Source: Pinus tabuliformis
Taxonomy: Eukaryota > Streptophyta > Pinopsida > Pinales > Pinaceae
Length of the DNA: 64,000 nucleotides
NCBI GenBank assembly: GCA_031772625.1
Contig: CM062812.1
Location: 733,805,714-733,869,713 of the forward strand
Reading direction: 5' to 3'
Below, in pieces: positions 45,927 to 56,337 of this stretch (the stretch's first letter is position 1; every line of letters starts with the position of its first letter). Below the pieces are notes generated by a model, which ran no database searches, had not been told where the DNA came from, and was given only the letters and a program-made list of their open reading frames with translations. The position numbers and the translations under genes were made by a program.

Positions 45927-46250
45927 TGTTATGAAACCAGCTCAAGAAAAGATAGATCAACGCCTTAGAATTCAGCCTCTTCGAGGGGGCAACCTCCTTT
46001 ACATTACATAAATGAACAATTCTTGGATGATACAAACTAAAAGACCTCCTTTCTATATATAGGAGTCTAAGGGGTCATAACATAATCAGAGCCGACATAA
46101 CAATAATAATGTAAGGGCACAATAATAACAATAGTGGGCTTCTATGGGGCACAATATTAACAATATCGGCACTACATGGGTACATAAATATAATAAGTGG
46201 GTTATACTAATAACAATAAGGGGTTACACTAGTAGTATAGGGGCCTAACA
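45927..46250 (-). repeat. Element 5 3' LTR (second LTR type)
   Basis: 324 bp. It shares the first part with elements 1 to 4 but has its own middle (GGGGTCATAACATAATCAGA, ACTACATGGGTACATAAATA) and ends GGGCCTAACA on the plus strand. Confidence 0.9.
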
Positions 46251-46264
46251 TGCCCCTCTCCTTC

Positions 46265-46509
46265 AAAAAGTGTTGTCCTCAATGCTTGAGTAGTTCTTGA
46301 TGCTTCTGTACAAAATTCTTGTCCTCCCATGTGGAATATTCAGCGGGTAAGTTTGTCCACTTGATGAGATACTCTGAAATTGATCATTTTCGTAGCTGTC
46401 GGGTTCTTGTTTCTGTCACTGCTCCTGGTTCCAATATGATTTTTCCTTCCTCTTCAATTTCTAGCAATATTGTTTGAATTGGGATCTTTTGTAACTTTTG
46501 AATAAGTGG
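46265..46509 (-). pseudogene. Element 5 remnant of integrase C-terminus and chromodomain
   Basis: Downstream of the long frame's stop, the minus strand still reads [30 protein letters not shown], stop, [20 protein letters not shown]. This is the end of the family polyprotein, with a stop where element 2 has an open codon (RNRS). Confidence 0.75.
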
Positions 46510-47919
46510 TCATACTTCTTCGTCCTTCTTCCATTCATCCCTTGCTTCGTTTATCCAATCTATTTGGATAATATAAATAGTACAAAACAATGCTTCCACA
46601 TCCTCATCCTTGAAGAGTCTTCCCATTCGGTAAGGTTGCCAATTTTTAAGTGCATGTAGTATTGCCAACATTTCCTTCTCATAAATAGCTTGCTTGAGAT
46701 GTAGCGGTAAAAATAACCAATCACCTACATCAAAACATTTTTCACTACGATGTTGATCTACCTGTTGTTTCGTTTGATTTTGCACCGAAGTGGCGTTATC
46801 CTTTAAAAGTTGGAGAACTTGTTGTTGATGCTCGATGTGATCTTTCACTGCTTGAACCTTTTTCTTCTTGATACGTCCTTCTATCTCTAGATGTTGAGGA
46901 GTGGTAATTTCTTCCAATCCTTTACAAGATATGGTCGGATTCATTTCTTGATGCTCGATGTGATCTTTCACTTCTTGAACATTTTTCTTCTTGATACGTC
47001 CTTCTATCTTGATAGTTTGAGGAGTGGTAATTTCGAACAATGAATTACAAGATATGGTTGGATTCATTTCTTCTTTCTCGATGTGATCTTTCACTTCTTG
47101 CACCTTTTTCTTCTTGATATATCCTTCTATCTTGAGAGTTTGAGGAGTGGTAATTCTTGCCAATGCTTTACAAGATATGGTCTGATTTGTTTCTTCTTTC
47201 TCTAGGGTGGGGTACTGGCGTATATCTTCTTCTTTTGATGTTTCTTGATCCTTTTCTTCCTCCTCTTCATACTCTATGTAAAATAATTTCTTCTCAGTAA
47301 ACTTATGACCTTTAGTGCATTTACTATCACAATTGTAACAAAGCCCCTTTTCTCTTTTTTCTTCCAATTGTTGTGGTGTAACCCTTGTAGGTTGTGGAAG
47401 GCTAGGAGAAACAACACTTCCATATTTATAGTTGTGAGGGGTACGCTTGCTAGTTTCCATAATTTTTCTTTCCATTATGTCACAAAGACCTTTTACTCTT
47501 TCCAATTTTTGTGGTGTTGCTCTAAAGAAGGTGTTGCTCTTTGTATCCTCATAATGTGCTATCATTTCCTCCGTGAAAATTGACCACGTAACAAGTTGTT
47601 TATTAGAACAAAGCCCTTTGTACCATAAAAATTGATCTGGTTCTAAATATGAATATGCAATACATACCTTTTGTAACATTTTTACACCATGTAGATCAAA
47701 ATATTGCTCCATCTGAAGTATCCAATTTACCGGATCCTTGCCATCAAACTTACTCATCTTGCTTTTTCTTGATTTTAGGAGCTCGACCTTGAAATGACTG
47801 TAACTATGTACTTTTGGATCTTTAAGTTCTGAAATTGCAACCTGTAGTAGCCTTCTGTGTCCTCTTTCCAATGCCACTATTCTGATCCAAATTGGATTCT
47901 CCAAGAAAGAGTTATGCAC
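46510..47919 (-). CDS. Mosaic 469-residue gag-like protein of element 5
   Basis: From ATG 47919 in order: a leader-derived N-terminus (FLENPIWIRIVALERGHRRL, noncoding in the full elements); the start of the gag core (FDGKDPVNWILQMEQYF); an internal deletion; then KIMETSKRTPHNYKYGSVV and a zinc knuckle CYNCDSKCTKGHKF with its last Cys changed to Phe. Next come three copies of a ~39-residue unit (NPTISC..ITTPQT.KIEGRIKKKKVQEVKDHIEH), then an integrase C-terminal piece ([11 protein letters not shown]...FDVGDW). It continues with an RNase H piece ([16 protein letters not shown]) and a linker (DEDVEALFCTIYIIQIDWIN) up to the stop. In element 2 the integrase piece comes after the RNase H piece, so order is reversed here. 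The frame is open throughout, which after so many joins suggests selection or youth. Its role is unknown. Confidence 0.82.
   Translation of the reverse strand: MHNSFLENPIWIRIVALERGHRRLLQVAISELKDPKVHSYSHFKVELLKSRKSKMSKFDGKDPVNWILQMEQYFDLHGVKMLQKVCIAYSYLEPDQFLWYKGLCSNKQLVTWSIFTEEMIAHYEDTKSNTFFRATPQKLERVKGLCDIMERKIMETSKRTPHNYKYGSVVSPSLPQPTRVTPQQLEEKREKGLCYNCDSKCTKGHKFTEKKLFYIEYEEEEEKDQETSKEEDIRQYPTLEKEETNQTISCKALARITTPQTLKIEGYIKKKKVQEVKDHIEKEEMNPTISCNSLFEITTPQTIKIEGRIKKKNVQEVKDHIEHQEMNPTISCKGLEEITTPQHLEIEGRIKKKKVQAVKDHIEHQQQVLQLLKDNATSVQNQTKQQVDQHRSEKCFDVGDWLFLPLHLKQAIYEKEMLAILHALKNWQPYRMGRLFKDEDVEALFCTIYIIQIDWINEARDEWKKDEEV
46829..47190 (-). repeat. Three in-frame ~120-bp repeats inside the element 5 frame
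   Basis: Each unit joins sequence from just before the protease (TISC, ITTPQT, IEG, IKKKK) to a short integrase-derived end (VQxVKDHIEH). The fusion therefore arose first and was then amplified. Copies differ by several substitutions. The third, C-terminal unit runs on into the rest of the integrase piece. Confidence 0.82.
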
Positions 47920-48329
47920 AATCTCCCAGAGTGACCTGATTGTAGACTAGTTCGGTAGAGCGAACTTGTATGAAGTGCCATGTGTCACTGTTTCAAGCTT
48001 TGACTCTGAAAAATATATAAAAGAAAACTATAGTCCGTCCTCTTTCTGTACCTTCTTGCGAAATTTCAATCCGATGCTTAGAAAGAAAGTTATGACGATT
48101 TTCCCTAGGTCACCTGTTTGGAATGTAATTTAGGAGTCTGCAAAAAGACCAACTTCCTCAGATGATATCTTCGTAAATATCGCGCGAAAATATATGAAAT
48201 TCGGACCCAAGGTTCAACGTGATTTCTTCTCAAATGGGTTTTTTTCCGAATTCTTAAAAGTCACAGAAAAAAGTTATAGAAAAAATGCCACGATGACCTG
48301 TTTAGAGCAGCGAAACACTAGAATCCAAA

Positions 48330-48341
48330 GCTCTGATACCA
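48330..48341 (-). other. Element 5 primer binding site
   Basis: TGGTATCAGAGC on the minus strand next to the 5' LTR, the intact Met-tRNA match. Confidence 0.9.
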
Positions 48342-48343
48342 AA

Positions 48344-48676
48344 TGTTATGAAACCAGCTCAAGAAAAGATAGAAAAGATAGATCAACGCCTTAGAATTCA
48401 GCCTCTTCGAGGGGGCAACCTCCTTTACATTACATAAATGAACAATTATTGGATGATACAAATGAAAAGACCTCCTTTCTATATATAGGAGTCTAATGGG
48501 TCATAACATAATCAGAGCCGACATAACAATAATAATGTAAGGGCACAATAATAACAATAGTGGGCTTCTATGGGGCACAATGGTAACAATATGGGCACTA
48601 CATGGGTACATAAATATAATAAGTGGGTTATACTAATAACAATAAGGGTTTACACTAGTAGTATAGGGGCCTAACA
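48344..48676 (-). repeat. Element 5 5' LTR
   Basis: 333 bp, partner of 45927-46250. It ends directly before the TAGTG duplication. Confidence 0.9.
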
Positions 48677-48681
48677 TAGTG
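48677..48681. repeat. Target-site duplication TAGTG (right) of element 5
   Basis: Matches 45922-45926. Confidence 0.88.
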
Positions 48682-48988
48682 GTAATTGTCTCTAAAGAGA
48701 AAAAAATGAAAGTGTCTCTATAGAAACAAATAAAATCGTCTGTAGAGAGACAAATCAAATTGCCTATTGATAGACAATAATTCTCGTGTCTTTATAGAGA
48801 CAATAATAATTTTTTCTATATTGTCTTTATAGAGACAATCTTTTAAGACAATAATTTTGAGACACTAATTTTGAGACACCCGCTTAAAGACAATATTTAA
48901 GACAATACAAAAGTTTATTTGTCTCAATTTAAGACAACTGACTCCAAAATTGTCTTAAATATTGACTTAAAAACCACCTACATGTAGT
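48682..48988. repeat. GTCTC/GAGAC repeat region (right part), second copy of the same end
   Basis: It repeats the motifs and the final layout of 45655-45926: TATATTGTCTTTATAGAGACA, GAGACACCC, CTTAAAGACAATATTTAAGA, AAAATTGTCTTAA, then ATGTAGTAATG in place of TTGTAGTG. The two parts are thus tandem, diverged copies of one sequence in the same orientation. Confidence 0.55.
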
Positions 48989-51768
48989 AATGAAGTCACA
49001 CTATGCAAGAATCATGTGGAAAACCTATTTAGCTCTGAAATGTCGAAATATGAAAAACAATAGCTAATATCTTGTTGTATCTAGTCACAACTTACATTGG
49101 AGGCATTGTGTAATCTCTTTGGCATTATTATTTAGCACCTTCAAGTCTACAATGATGAGGCTCGAGATAACAACGTCTTGTAGAAGAAATTGATGAATGC
49201 TAAGAATGAATGATGACAAAATTTCATCCTTTGGTTCCAATAAGGGAACATGTCTTTTCTTAAGCAATTAGAAGAGTGTTGAAAACATGGTGATCATTTC
49301 TCATGTTAGAGGTAGGCTTGTTGTGCTCAGCTTGGGAAATGGATTGTTAAAGTTGCTTGAAGTGTTAGATGAGTAAAGAACATATGGTGAGAGTGACCTG
49401 AGTCGGGGTTACTCTTTATAGAATTGAATTAATGGATCAATGGATGGTATCTTCTCAAGTAAGCATAAATTGACTATAATTATGTTGTTACACAACTAAT
49501 GATCACATATTTATTTTGATGTATGATAGAAGGAAATTATTGGTTGGAGAAACAATCCTAACCTACCATTAGTGTATAGATGGATTTCCCCCAAGTGCAA
49601 TATTGATTTTGTGTAATTGAAATTCTTGGGAAACATTCTTGCTAGTGATCCATCATCTCAAAAATTGTTGGTGAATATTTGATCTTCTCAATAGGAAAGG
49701 ACAAGGATAGATGAAGACTATGATGGAGTTAGTTCATGTCCTAATAAATAGAAGAGTTATAGCATCAAGAAGTTTGGACCTTATATTAGGAAATTTTTTA
49801 AGCATGCAAGTATATCTTAAAGTTTAGAAATTTTGGTGAATTTTAATAGTCCCTAATATGCAAATTGTAAAATGTTTGGTGATATTTTGTAAAAATATTT
49901 AGATTTATAATGACTTTATATTAGTTTATATCTATTTTTGGAAATTTTTGATGTAAAATAATTTTATAATATAAAATTTGGGAAAATCATTTTTTAGAAA
50001 ATATGGAAATTAACGAATATTTTTTTTGGGGAAAAGCATGGAAAATTGACCCACCTGCAAATATTAGCCCCTAGAATTTTCCTTGCTTTACAGTTTTCAA
50101 CTGTGGTTGGCTAGTGTGCCAAGCTCAATTTGATGTTACATCAAGGATCACCACAAGCACTAAATAAAAGGTTGATAGAGATATGTAATCTTGTGAAATG
50201 CCATGCAATGGTATGTAAGGAATGTGTAGTTGCAACAATTCCGGCGCCCCACCCCCCCCCCCCCCCCCCCCCCCCATTTTCATATTTTGTGTGCCCATAA
50301 AAAAGATTGGTGGGGCAAAAGGCCATAATAGAAGGCTCTCTTCGAGCATGTTTTTTCTGATGCTACACAATTTATTTTTGGAAGGAAATTGGATTCAAAA
50401 AATTTGTCATTGATATGAAAGTTGTTATATAAGGTGTATGATTGGTATTTCACAATGCATTGATTCAATAAATTTTCATCTAATTTATGTAATTATGGTT
50501 GAAAGATCAAATGAGATTTAGTTTGGGCAATTATTTTCACGAGTTTGACTCTATGTTAGAATTTCCCATTCCAACAAAATATAAGTTTTATTTGTAGTAA
50601 TTATTAACTACCATATATTGAAAAGACGTGATAAAGACTTAAATCAAAGAAATGTTGTGGTGGAAATGAAGATGGAAACAAAGGGTAGTTGGTGGAGCAA
50701 GAACAATGGGGAAGAAATAAAGGTGCACAAATTGATGTTGAAAGTTTGTGAGTGTTTTGGCATAGGCTCAAATATTATATTTTATGAAGAGTCACAAATG
50801 CTTTTAAAGTAGGTCTAGTGATCTTACATAAATTTTCACTATGTACTTGGTATCTCCATGAGTTGTCTTTGCCATTGAATATGCCTGATTAAGTCGTGAT
50901 GTAAACATGATGATGTTTGTATACCCTACTTTAGTTTTTGGTAATCTGAAAATAACTTTGTGATTGTACGTTCGTGGTAAGCTTAAACCACTTAGTGTAC
51001 TGCGATGAAGTATGTGAGACATGGGGAACATATGGACAAGGATTCCTATAGAATGTTGTATTTTCTTAGGAGTGTGATCGAGGAGAATCGAGGGCATGGT
51101 TGAGGTTAAACCAACAAAACTTGGAACATGGCATAGAGTAAACCAAGAAAACCAAGAAGCATGGTTAAAAGTGAGCCGAGTAAACTCAATATGATTATGA
51201 TGGTGGTATATTAGGAACCAAAGATGTATTAATAAGCACACGGATATTTAAGAAGGTATAATGATTGAGTGAATCATGTACACAAAGAATATCTTAGTAG
51301 ATCAGTGGTTGTAATTGCTAGGTACCCATGCATTCTAGTGGCTGGTTGTTCCTTTATATGGATACCAACATTTGATTGTATCATAGATAGACTTCGTTGA
51401 TCAAGAATAAGAAAAGTAGTTATTAAGGGAAAGAGTTAAACTTATAACTCCTAGATTGTGATGCTTTCTAAGTAAAGTAGTCATTTCCTAGTCTTTAGGA
51501 TGATGTTCGATCTAATTAAGTTGAGCTATACTTTCCATTAACTAACTTCATATATTAGCGTGTAGTTCAAATATTTGTGTTCAAAATATTTACTCAAACA
51601 AATTTATTATGTGATCAAAATAATTTCTCTACCTTAAAAAATCATCTATATTTATAATACAACATTATTTAATTAATATAATTATAATTATAAAATATTA
51701 ATTAAAACATAGAATAATTATCCACACTTTACGACCGTTACAAACTACTCATAAAAAGAATGCTTAGA
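48989..51768. other. Intergenic, nothing recognised
   Basis: AT-rich sequence with stops in all frames. Short frames (50618-50812, 50804-51241) have no recognised domain. Contains the poly-C tract at 50247-50275. Confidence 0.45.
50247..50275. repeat. Poly-C tract (24, near-continuous 29)
   Basis: CCCCA followed by 24 C. The polyproline/polyglycine frames across it are artefacts of the homopolymer. Confidence 0.92.
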
Positions 51769-52072
51769 GAAAAGTAAAACAGAAAACACAATTCATAACT
51801 TTGTTCGGTTATTATAAAACTTATATGATAGTATAATTCAAAACACTTTTTTACATATATTTAAAATTATGATTTAACGTAAAATAATCCAGATTGTTTA
51901 GAAAAGGAAAATTCTATTACGGGAAAAATCCAATTCATAACATTGTTTGGAATATTATAAAACTTATATGTTATTACAATTTCATAAGAAAAGGAAAATT
52001 CTATTACGGGAAAAATCCAATTCATAACATTGTTTGGAATATTATAAAACTTATATGTTATTACAATTTCAT
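51769..52072. repeat. 87-bp tandem duplication, identical copies, plus an older third copy
   Basis: GAAAAGGAAAATTCTATTAC starts at 51901 and again at 51988. The 87 bases are identical by eye. A diverged relative (GAGAAAAGTAAAACAG...AATTCATAACTTTGTTCGG) lies at 51769-51843. The first duplication is thus old and the second very recent, or kept identical by conversion. Confidence 0.9.
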
Positions 52073-52473
52073 ATATATAATTATATAATTTAATTTAAAA
52101 TAGTGAATTTTTTTTATGAATTTTAATAATAATGAGGAGGAGGTCATAGTCAAGCTAGACACCAAATTGGTGTATGATACCCTTTAATTATAAGACTAGG
52201 GACCTATTTCCACCAAGTGATTTGACTGCTAAATCTAAGAAATAATACATGTTCTATCTCTTCTAGTTTTGAGACTATAACTTTTTAAACAGAAAACACA
52301 TGTTCTTAACCATGAAGCTCACTCAATCTATAACTAAAAAAAATTATGATATAAATATTTGCATTTTTAACCACCAAACAAAATAAATCATAATATATAT
52401 TTATAAGAATGTTAATTTCAATTATGAAAATACAAATTTAAATAATTTTCATTCATAACATATTAGTTTTTTT

Positions 52474-52505
52474 AATATATATATATATATATATCTATAT
52501 ATATA
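52474..52505. repeat. (AT)n microsatellite
   Basis: Alternating AT with one interruption (ATCT). Confidence 0.85.
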
Positions 52506-52816
52506 TTAATTTGATAAATGTACTTATTTTGAAATCGATCTTCAAAAATTTTAATTTTTGTTTTAAATTATAATTATATATATAAATATATAATTAATAT
52601 TAATTTTTGATAAATATTTTGAAATCGGTCTTCAAAAAATCTAATTTGTGTTTTAAAAAGAAATAAAGTAGAAGTTTGAGATTTTCCCATCAACCTAATA
52701 TTCTTCTTGTAGTCAGAGAAGAAGAGTTGAAATTTATTTGAAACCCTAATATTTATTAGGGCAAAAACGCTAATAGAAAATCTAAATGACACATATGTGC
52801 AAAAACATTTCTGCGT

Positions 52817-53046
52817 TTCATTTCAATTTGTGCCTGTCCATTCAATTCATTTTTCCATCCATCCATTCTTCAAGGGCTCTTTCTGCCACCGTTGTGACAT
52901 TTCGGCTTGGTCGACTTAGGTTCGTGCGCAATAGTTTTCAATTTGTGCCTGTCCATTCAATTCATCTTCCCGTCCATCCATTCTCCAAGGGTTCTTTCTG
53001 ACTCCGCTCTGACATTTCGGCTTGGTCGACTTAGGTTCATGCGCAA
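52817..53046. repeat. 115-bp tandem duplication
   Basis: CAATTTGTGCCTGTCCATTC starts at 52824 and 52939. Both units also share CATCCATTCT, CTTTCTG and GACATTTCGGCTTGGTCGAC. About ten differences. It is less AT-rich than its surroundings and may be transcribed or 5' gene sequence, but no product was recognised. Confidence 0.88.
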
Positions 53047-55045
53047 TAGTTTCCTTATGTTCTTCCGATTGCTCTCCATGGCTTACCCTAGTCATTGGTT
53101 TTGATAAACACGCTCTGACCCAGGTCAAACCCCAAGGTATCATTTCGTTAACTTTCATTTTCTCCTTGAAGTTTAAATGCCGTGTTCATTTTGTGGTTTA
53201 AATACATGGAAATGTGTAGGAGATGCAGCAAATGCTTACAAAGAACTGTGGTGGCATTCTACAGTCAGCCTTGCGAAAACTTAGGTAAGCTTGTACACGG
53301 AAAATTCAGGACAGACAAGACTATTTTGCCAGCTCTTCTTCCAATGCATTCTCACGATTACTTCGTCAGAGTAGGAATAAAAAACTCGAAATCATGAGCA
53401 GAATGTCAGAATCTGTGCTATGGACACTTGGGGTGATGATGATCATTGTATTGTGCATAGACGTGGACCTTCGAGTTTATTGCTCTAGAGCAGCCTTCAG
53501 GATTCGTCAGGGCAAATGTCAAGCGTGGTAAAAAAACACTCGAAGATGCAGATATGCACATGCAAGTAAACAGGCTGGTTAAATTGATTTTCTGTAATAT
53601 TCAAAACTGATTTTGAACATAATATAAAATACTATACTGCTTTTTCTTCTGAAGAAAAGTAAACAGGCTGCTTAAATTGATCCATTGTGCTTGTTTTTTA
53701 AAATGAGAATAATGAGTCCTAAATAATGGGGAGTAGATGGAATTGAAAGGTTCATAACCCGTGATGCAAGTTTATGCCCAAAATGCTTATGTCCATGCAA
53801 AAATTTTGTGCAAATGTTTCATCGAGGCGTGTGAGGAATTTTAAAAGGGAACTCTAAAATAAGTGAAAACGAGAGTAATTGATGTACAATCAATACATAT
53901 ACCAGGATTATGCGAGCGATTCATCATATTGTTATCTTTAATGTATTTTATGGTCTCGATTGGCCTTAATTAACTCTTTTGAAGTAGCTATTAACAGATC
54001 CGTGATCTTTTCATTTTCCTGAAACAGCTATTAACAAATTTGTGATTTCATTTTTCATTGACCTTATGTGATCTTGGATATTTTGAGGCAGCAATTAACA
54101 TATTGAATTTAGTATTGGAATTACAAAAAGTTGCTTACATATTTGCTTACATATTTCATTTATATGTTGGGTGGAAATTTGATATTTTATAGGAAACATA
54201 AGGCTAATGATCCTCAATAAGAGTACACTATAAATAACATTATAGTAATTTTTAAATTAAAATAATTTTAAAATAATCTAATAAGTCTACTTTCTTTTAG
54301 ATTCATTAAAGATAATTGTTTAATGTTCATTTTGTTTATTAATTTTTTAAAAGTAATTTTATTTATTTGGTCTATCTTCATTATATAGATAGACATATCT
54401 ATTTCAGAATAGGACTGATTTATATTTTTTATTCATAATATACTATGGAAATGATATAGATCTTGGTGTATTCATTCTTTGTACATTATAATAAAATATT
54501 AATTAATATATTAACTAAAACCTATGTCACAAGGTTGGTCTAACTTTAATAATTTTGGGGGACATAAAAAAGATTTTAAGGTTTGGTAAATCTCATCAAA
54601 CCTCATGCCCATTAACCAAGTCCATAGATCAAAACTTATAACCTCATGTATATAGATGAACTTAATTGAAAACCTTATTTAAACTCATCTTTATTTTATA
54701 TTTTTGAGTGGTAAGAAGATGCATAATTTTTATACTCCAAAATATTTCATTGTAAAATTTATATATATTGTTCAAATACCTATGTTAACTAATTTATTTT
54801 AATACCAAACTGTTATATATATAGATATATATGTGAAAAAAATTGTTTATGGGTTTATTGTGATACAATATTTTAATGTATAAAAAGAAGAAATAATTGA
54901 AAGTAAAAAAAAATAATTAATCTGTAACAAAGGTCATAAAACGACGATATGTAATTCCTTCGATTCTTAATACAATATTAATTTGCGTCATTAATTAAAA
55001 AATATTATTAATAATAAAATTCTTACAAATATAATATTTCAATAT
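53047..55045. other. Intergenic; weak exon candidate
   Basis: A possible exon at about 53219-53284 lies between a TGTGTAG acceptor and a GTAAGC donor and is open in two frames, with no recognised product. The rest (53600-55045) is AT-rich with nothing recognised. Confidence 0.3.
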
Positions 55046-55063
55046 ACAACATTAAGTGATATT
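55046..55063. repeat. 18-bp target-site duplication (left)
   Basis: ACAACATTAAGTGATATT, repeated exactly at 56510-56527. Confidence 0.92.
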
Positions 55064-55155
55064 TTTTTTCTAAGTAAGCTTAAATCTATTAATGTAATGT
55101 ATGCAGAGAGTTCTAGGCATCAGAGTGCCACCATACAATCAGCAAGATATCAAAA

Positions 55156-55312
55156 ATTGAGCTGCCCAAAAGGGGAAACCGGCCATTGAGCCGCCCAAAA
55201 GGGGAAACCGGCCCGAGAAGCGTTTGAAAGCTGCCTCCCAAGAGGAAACCAGCCTTGAGTTAATAACAGAAAGCCAAAAAACTGAGCCGCCCACCAGGGG
55301 AAACCGACTCGT
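55156..55312. repeat. ~29-bp repeats in the 3' part of the retroposed insert
   Basis: ATTGAGCTGCCCAAAAGGGG plus AAACCGGCC (55156-55184) is followed directly by a copy with one change (55185-55213). Two weaker copies end GAGGAAACCAGCC and GGGGAAACCGACT near 55254 and 55312. Confidence 0.85.
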
Positions 55313-55431
55313 ACATAGATTGAGAACTGTTTTAGCTACAGAGAACATCTTAGACACACTTAGATACACAAGCGACAAAACCAGCAGAAAGCTCAAAAGA
55401 CTAGACATGATGGCGAGAAAAAGCAGAGGCA

Positions 55432-56337
55432 CTAGAGTCCATAGTCACCCGAGGGCGATTCCTCTTCAATTCTGCACCACCATCCTTCCTTGTCATCAGG
55501 ATCTGGATCGGGAGCCCTTTGAGGAGCGTCATCCACCGCTTCACGCTCGCCTGCAGTAGTCTCGGTGTTCTGGAGCTGGCCAGAGCTGCTTTCATCAGGA
55601 TCTGGATCGGGAACCCTCTGAGGATCATCATCCACCGCTTCACGCTCGCCTGCAGTCGTCCCGGTGTTCTGGAGCAGGCCTGAGCTGCTTTCATCAGCCA
55701 GGCGAGAGGGACTATAATCTACGGGCAGAGGAACAGGCGGAACAGAAGGGGAGGCCTGCGGGCTGATAGGGGGCGCAAAAGACGGGGGAGAGGCGACGAA
55801 AGCAGGCCGAGGTTCAATGTAATGGTGCGAGGCGAAGGTGACATTTCGCGGGGAGGGAGGGAGGCGACGAGCTTGGCCCCTTCCATGAGTACGACGGGAA
55901 GCACTTTCGTTGGGACTGCGAGAGGGGGACGAGCCAGAGGAAGGGGAAGGGGAGGGAATAGGCCTGGCGCCTCCCCTGCGGCATCTCATACGGTGCCTCA
56001 ACTTTGGCATTGTAACACTGAAGTCATGAGAGCCGGCGTAAATGAGAGGGGGTCCCAACAGAGGGAGGTGGGAGCGAAAGCCGAACAGAGCAGGGAGGAG
56101 CTGAGCATAGAACGGGCTGTGTGAGTGATGATATCCAGGGATGAAGCTAATGCAGGAGGCCAGCGGGCAGCGCTTTCCAACCGTGGTGCAAAGGCTGTGC
56201 ACTTCAGCATCTGGCAAACAACGAGAACCTACAGGCAAGAGCTGTCTCGACATGGAGACTGACAGAGCACCACAATGCCAAAACCAAGCATCTGAATTCT
56301 CGACTGAGGACGGGGTCATAGGGGCCAGAGGTTTCAT
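55432..56337 (-). CDS. Proline-rich open frame in the retroposed insert, unknown
   Basis: 301 residues if started at ATG 56337. The part from MPKLRHRMRCRRGGARPIPS onward is Arg/Pro/Ser-rich (PSPSPSSGSSPSRSPNESAS) and then contains two ~33-residue repeats with DESSSG(L/Q)LQNT, TTAGEREAVDD and PQR(V/A)PDPDPD. It ends EEESPSGDYGL. The N-terminal 110 residues look less protein-like, so the internal Met at about residue 110 may be the true start. No domain recognised. It resembles low-complexity regions of host or retroelement proteins. The stop lies about 370 bases before the poly-A. Confidence 0.4.
   Translation of the reverse strand: MKPLAPMTPSSVENSDAWFWHCGALSVSMSRQLLPVGSRCLPDAEVHSLCTTVGKRCPLASCISFIPGYHHSHSPFYAQLLPALFGFRSHLPLLGPPLIYAGSHDFSVTMPKLRHRMRCRRGGARPIPSPSPSSGSSPSRSPNESASRRTHGRGQARRLPPSPRNVTFASHHYIEPRPAFVASPPSFAPPISPQASPSVPPVPLPVDYSPSRLADESSSGLLQNTGTTAGEREAVDDDPQRVPDPDPDESSSGQLQNTETTAGEREAVDDAPQRAPDPDPDDKEGWWCRIEEESPSGDYGL

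Larger units (their letters stand above)
45927..48676 (-). mobile_element. Element 5: non-autonomous mosaic gypsy retrotransposon
   Basis: 2,750 bp with LTRs 45927-46250 and 48344-48676, differing by one 9-base indel and about seven substitutions. Polypurine tract 46251-46264, intact Met-tRNA primer site 48330-48341, TAGTG target duplication. Protease active site, reverse transcriptase core and integrase core are absent. Instead there is one 469-residue frame made of rearranged pieces of the family polyprotein. It has everything needed in cis for mobilisation by a full-length relative, so it is best read as a trans-mobilised derivative. Confidence 0.9.

Noticed and set aside
45655-48988. CRISPR-like array from the repeated GTCTC/GAGAC motifs
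   Set aside because: Motifs occur in both orientations with irregular spacing, in a plant context, without cas genes.
50125-50413. Polyglycine and polyproline frames
   Set aside because: Products of the poly-C tract, with no supporting sequence on either side.
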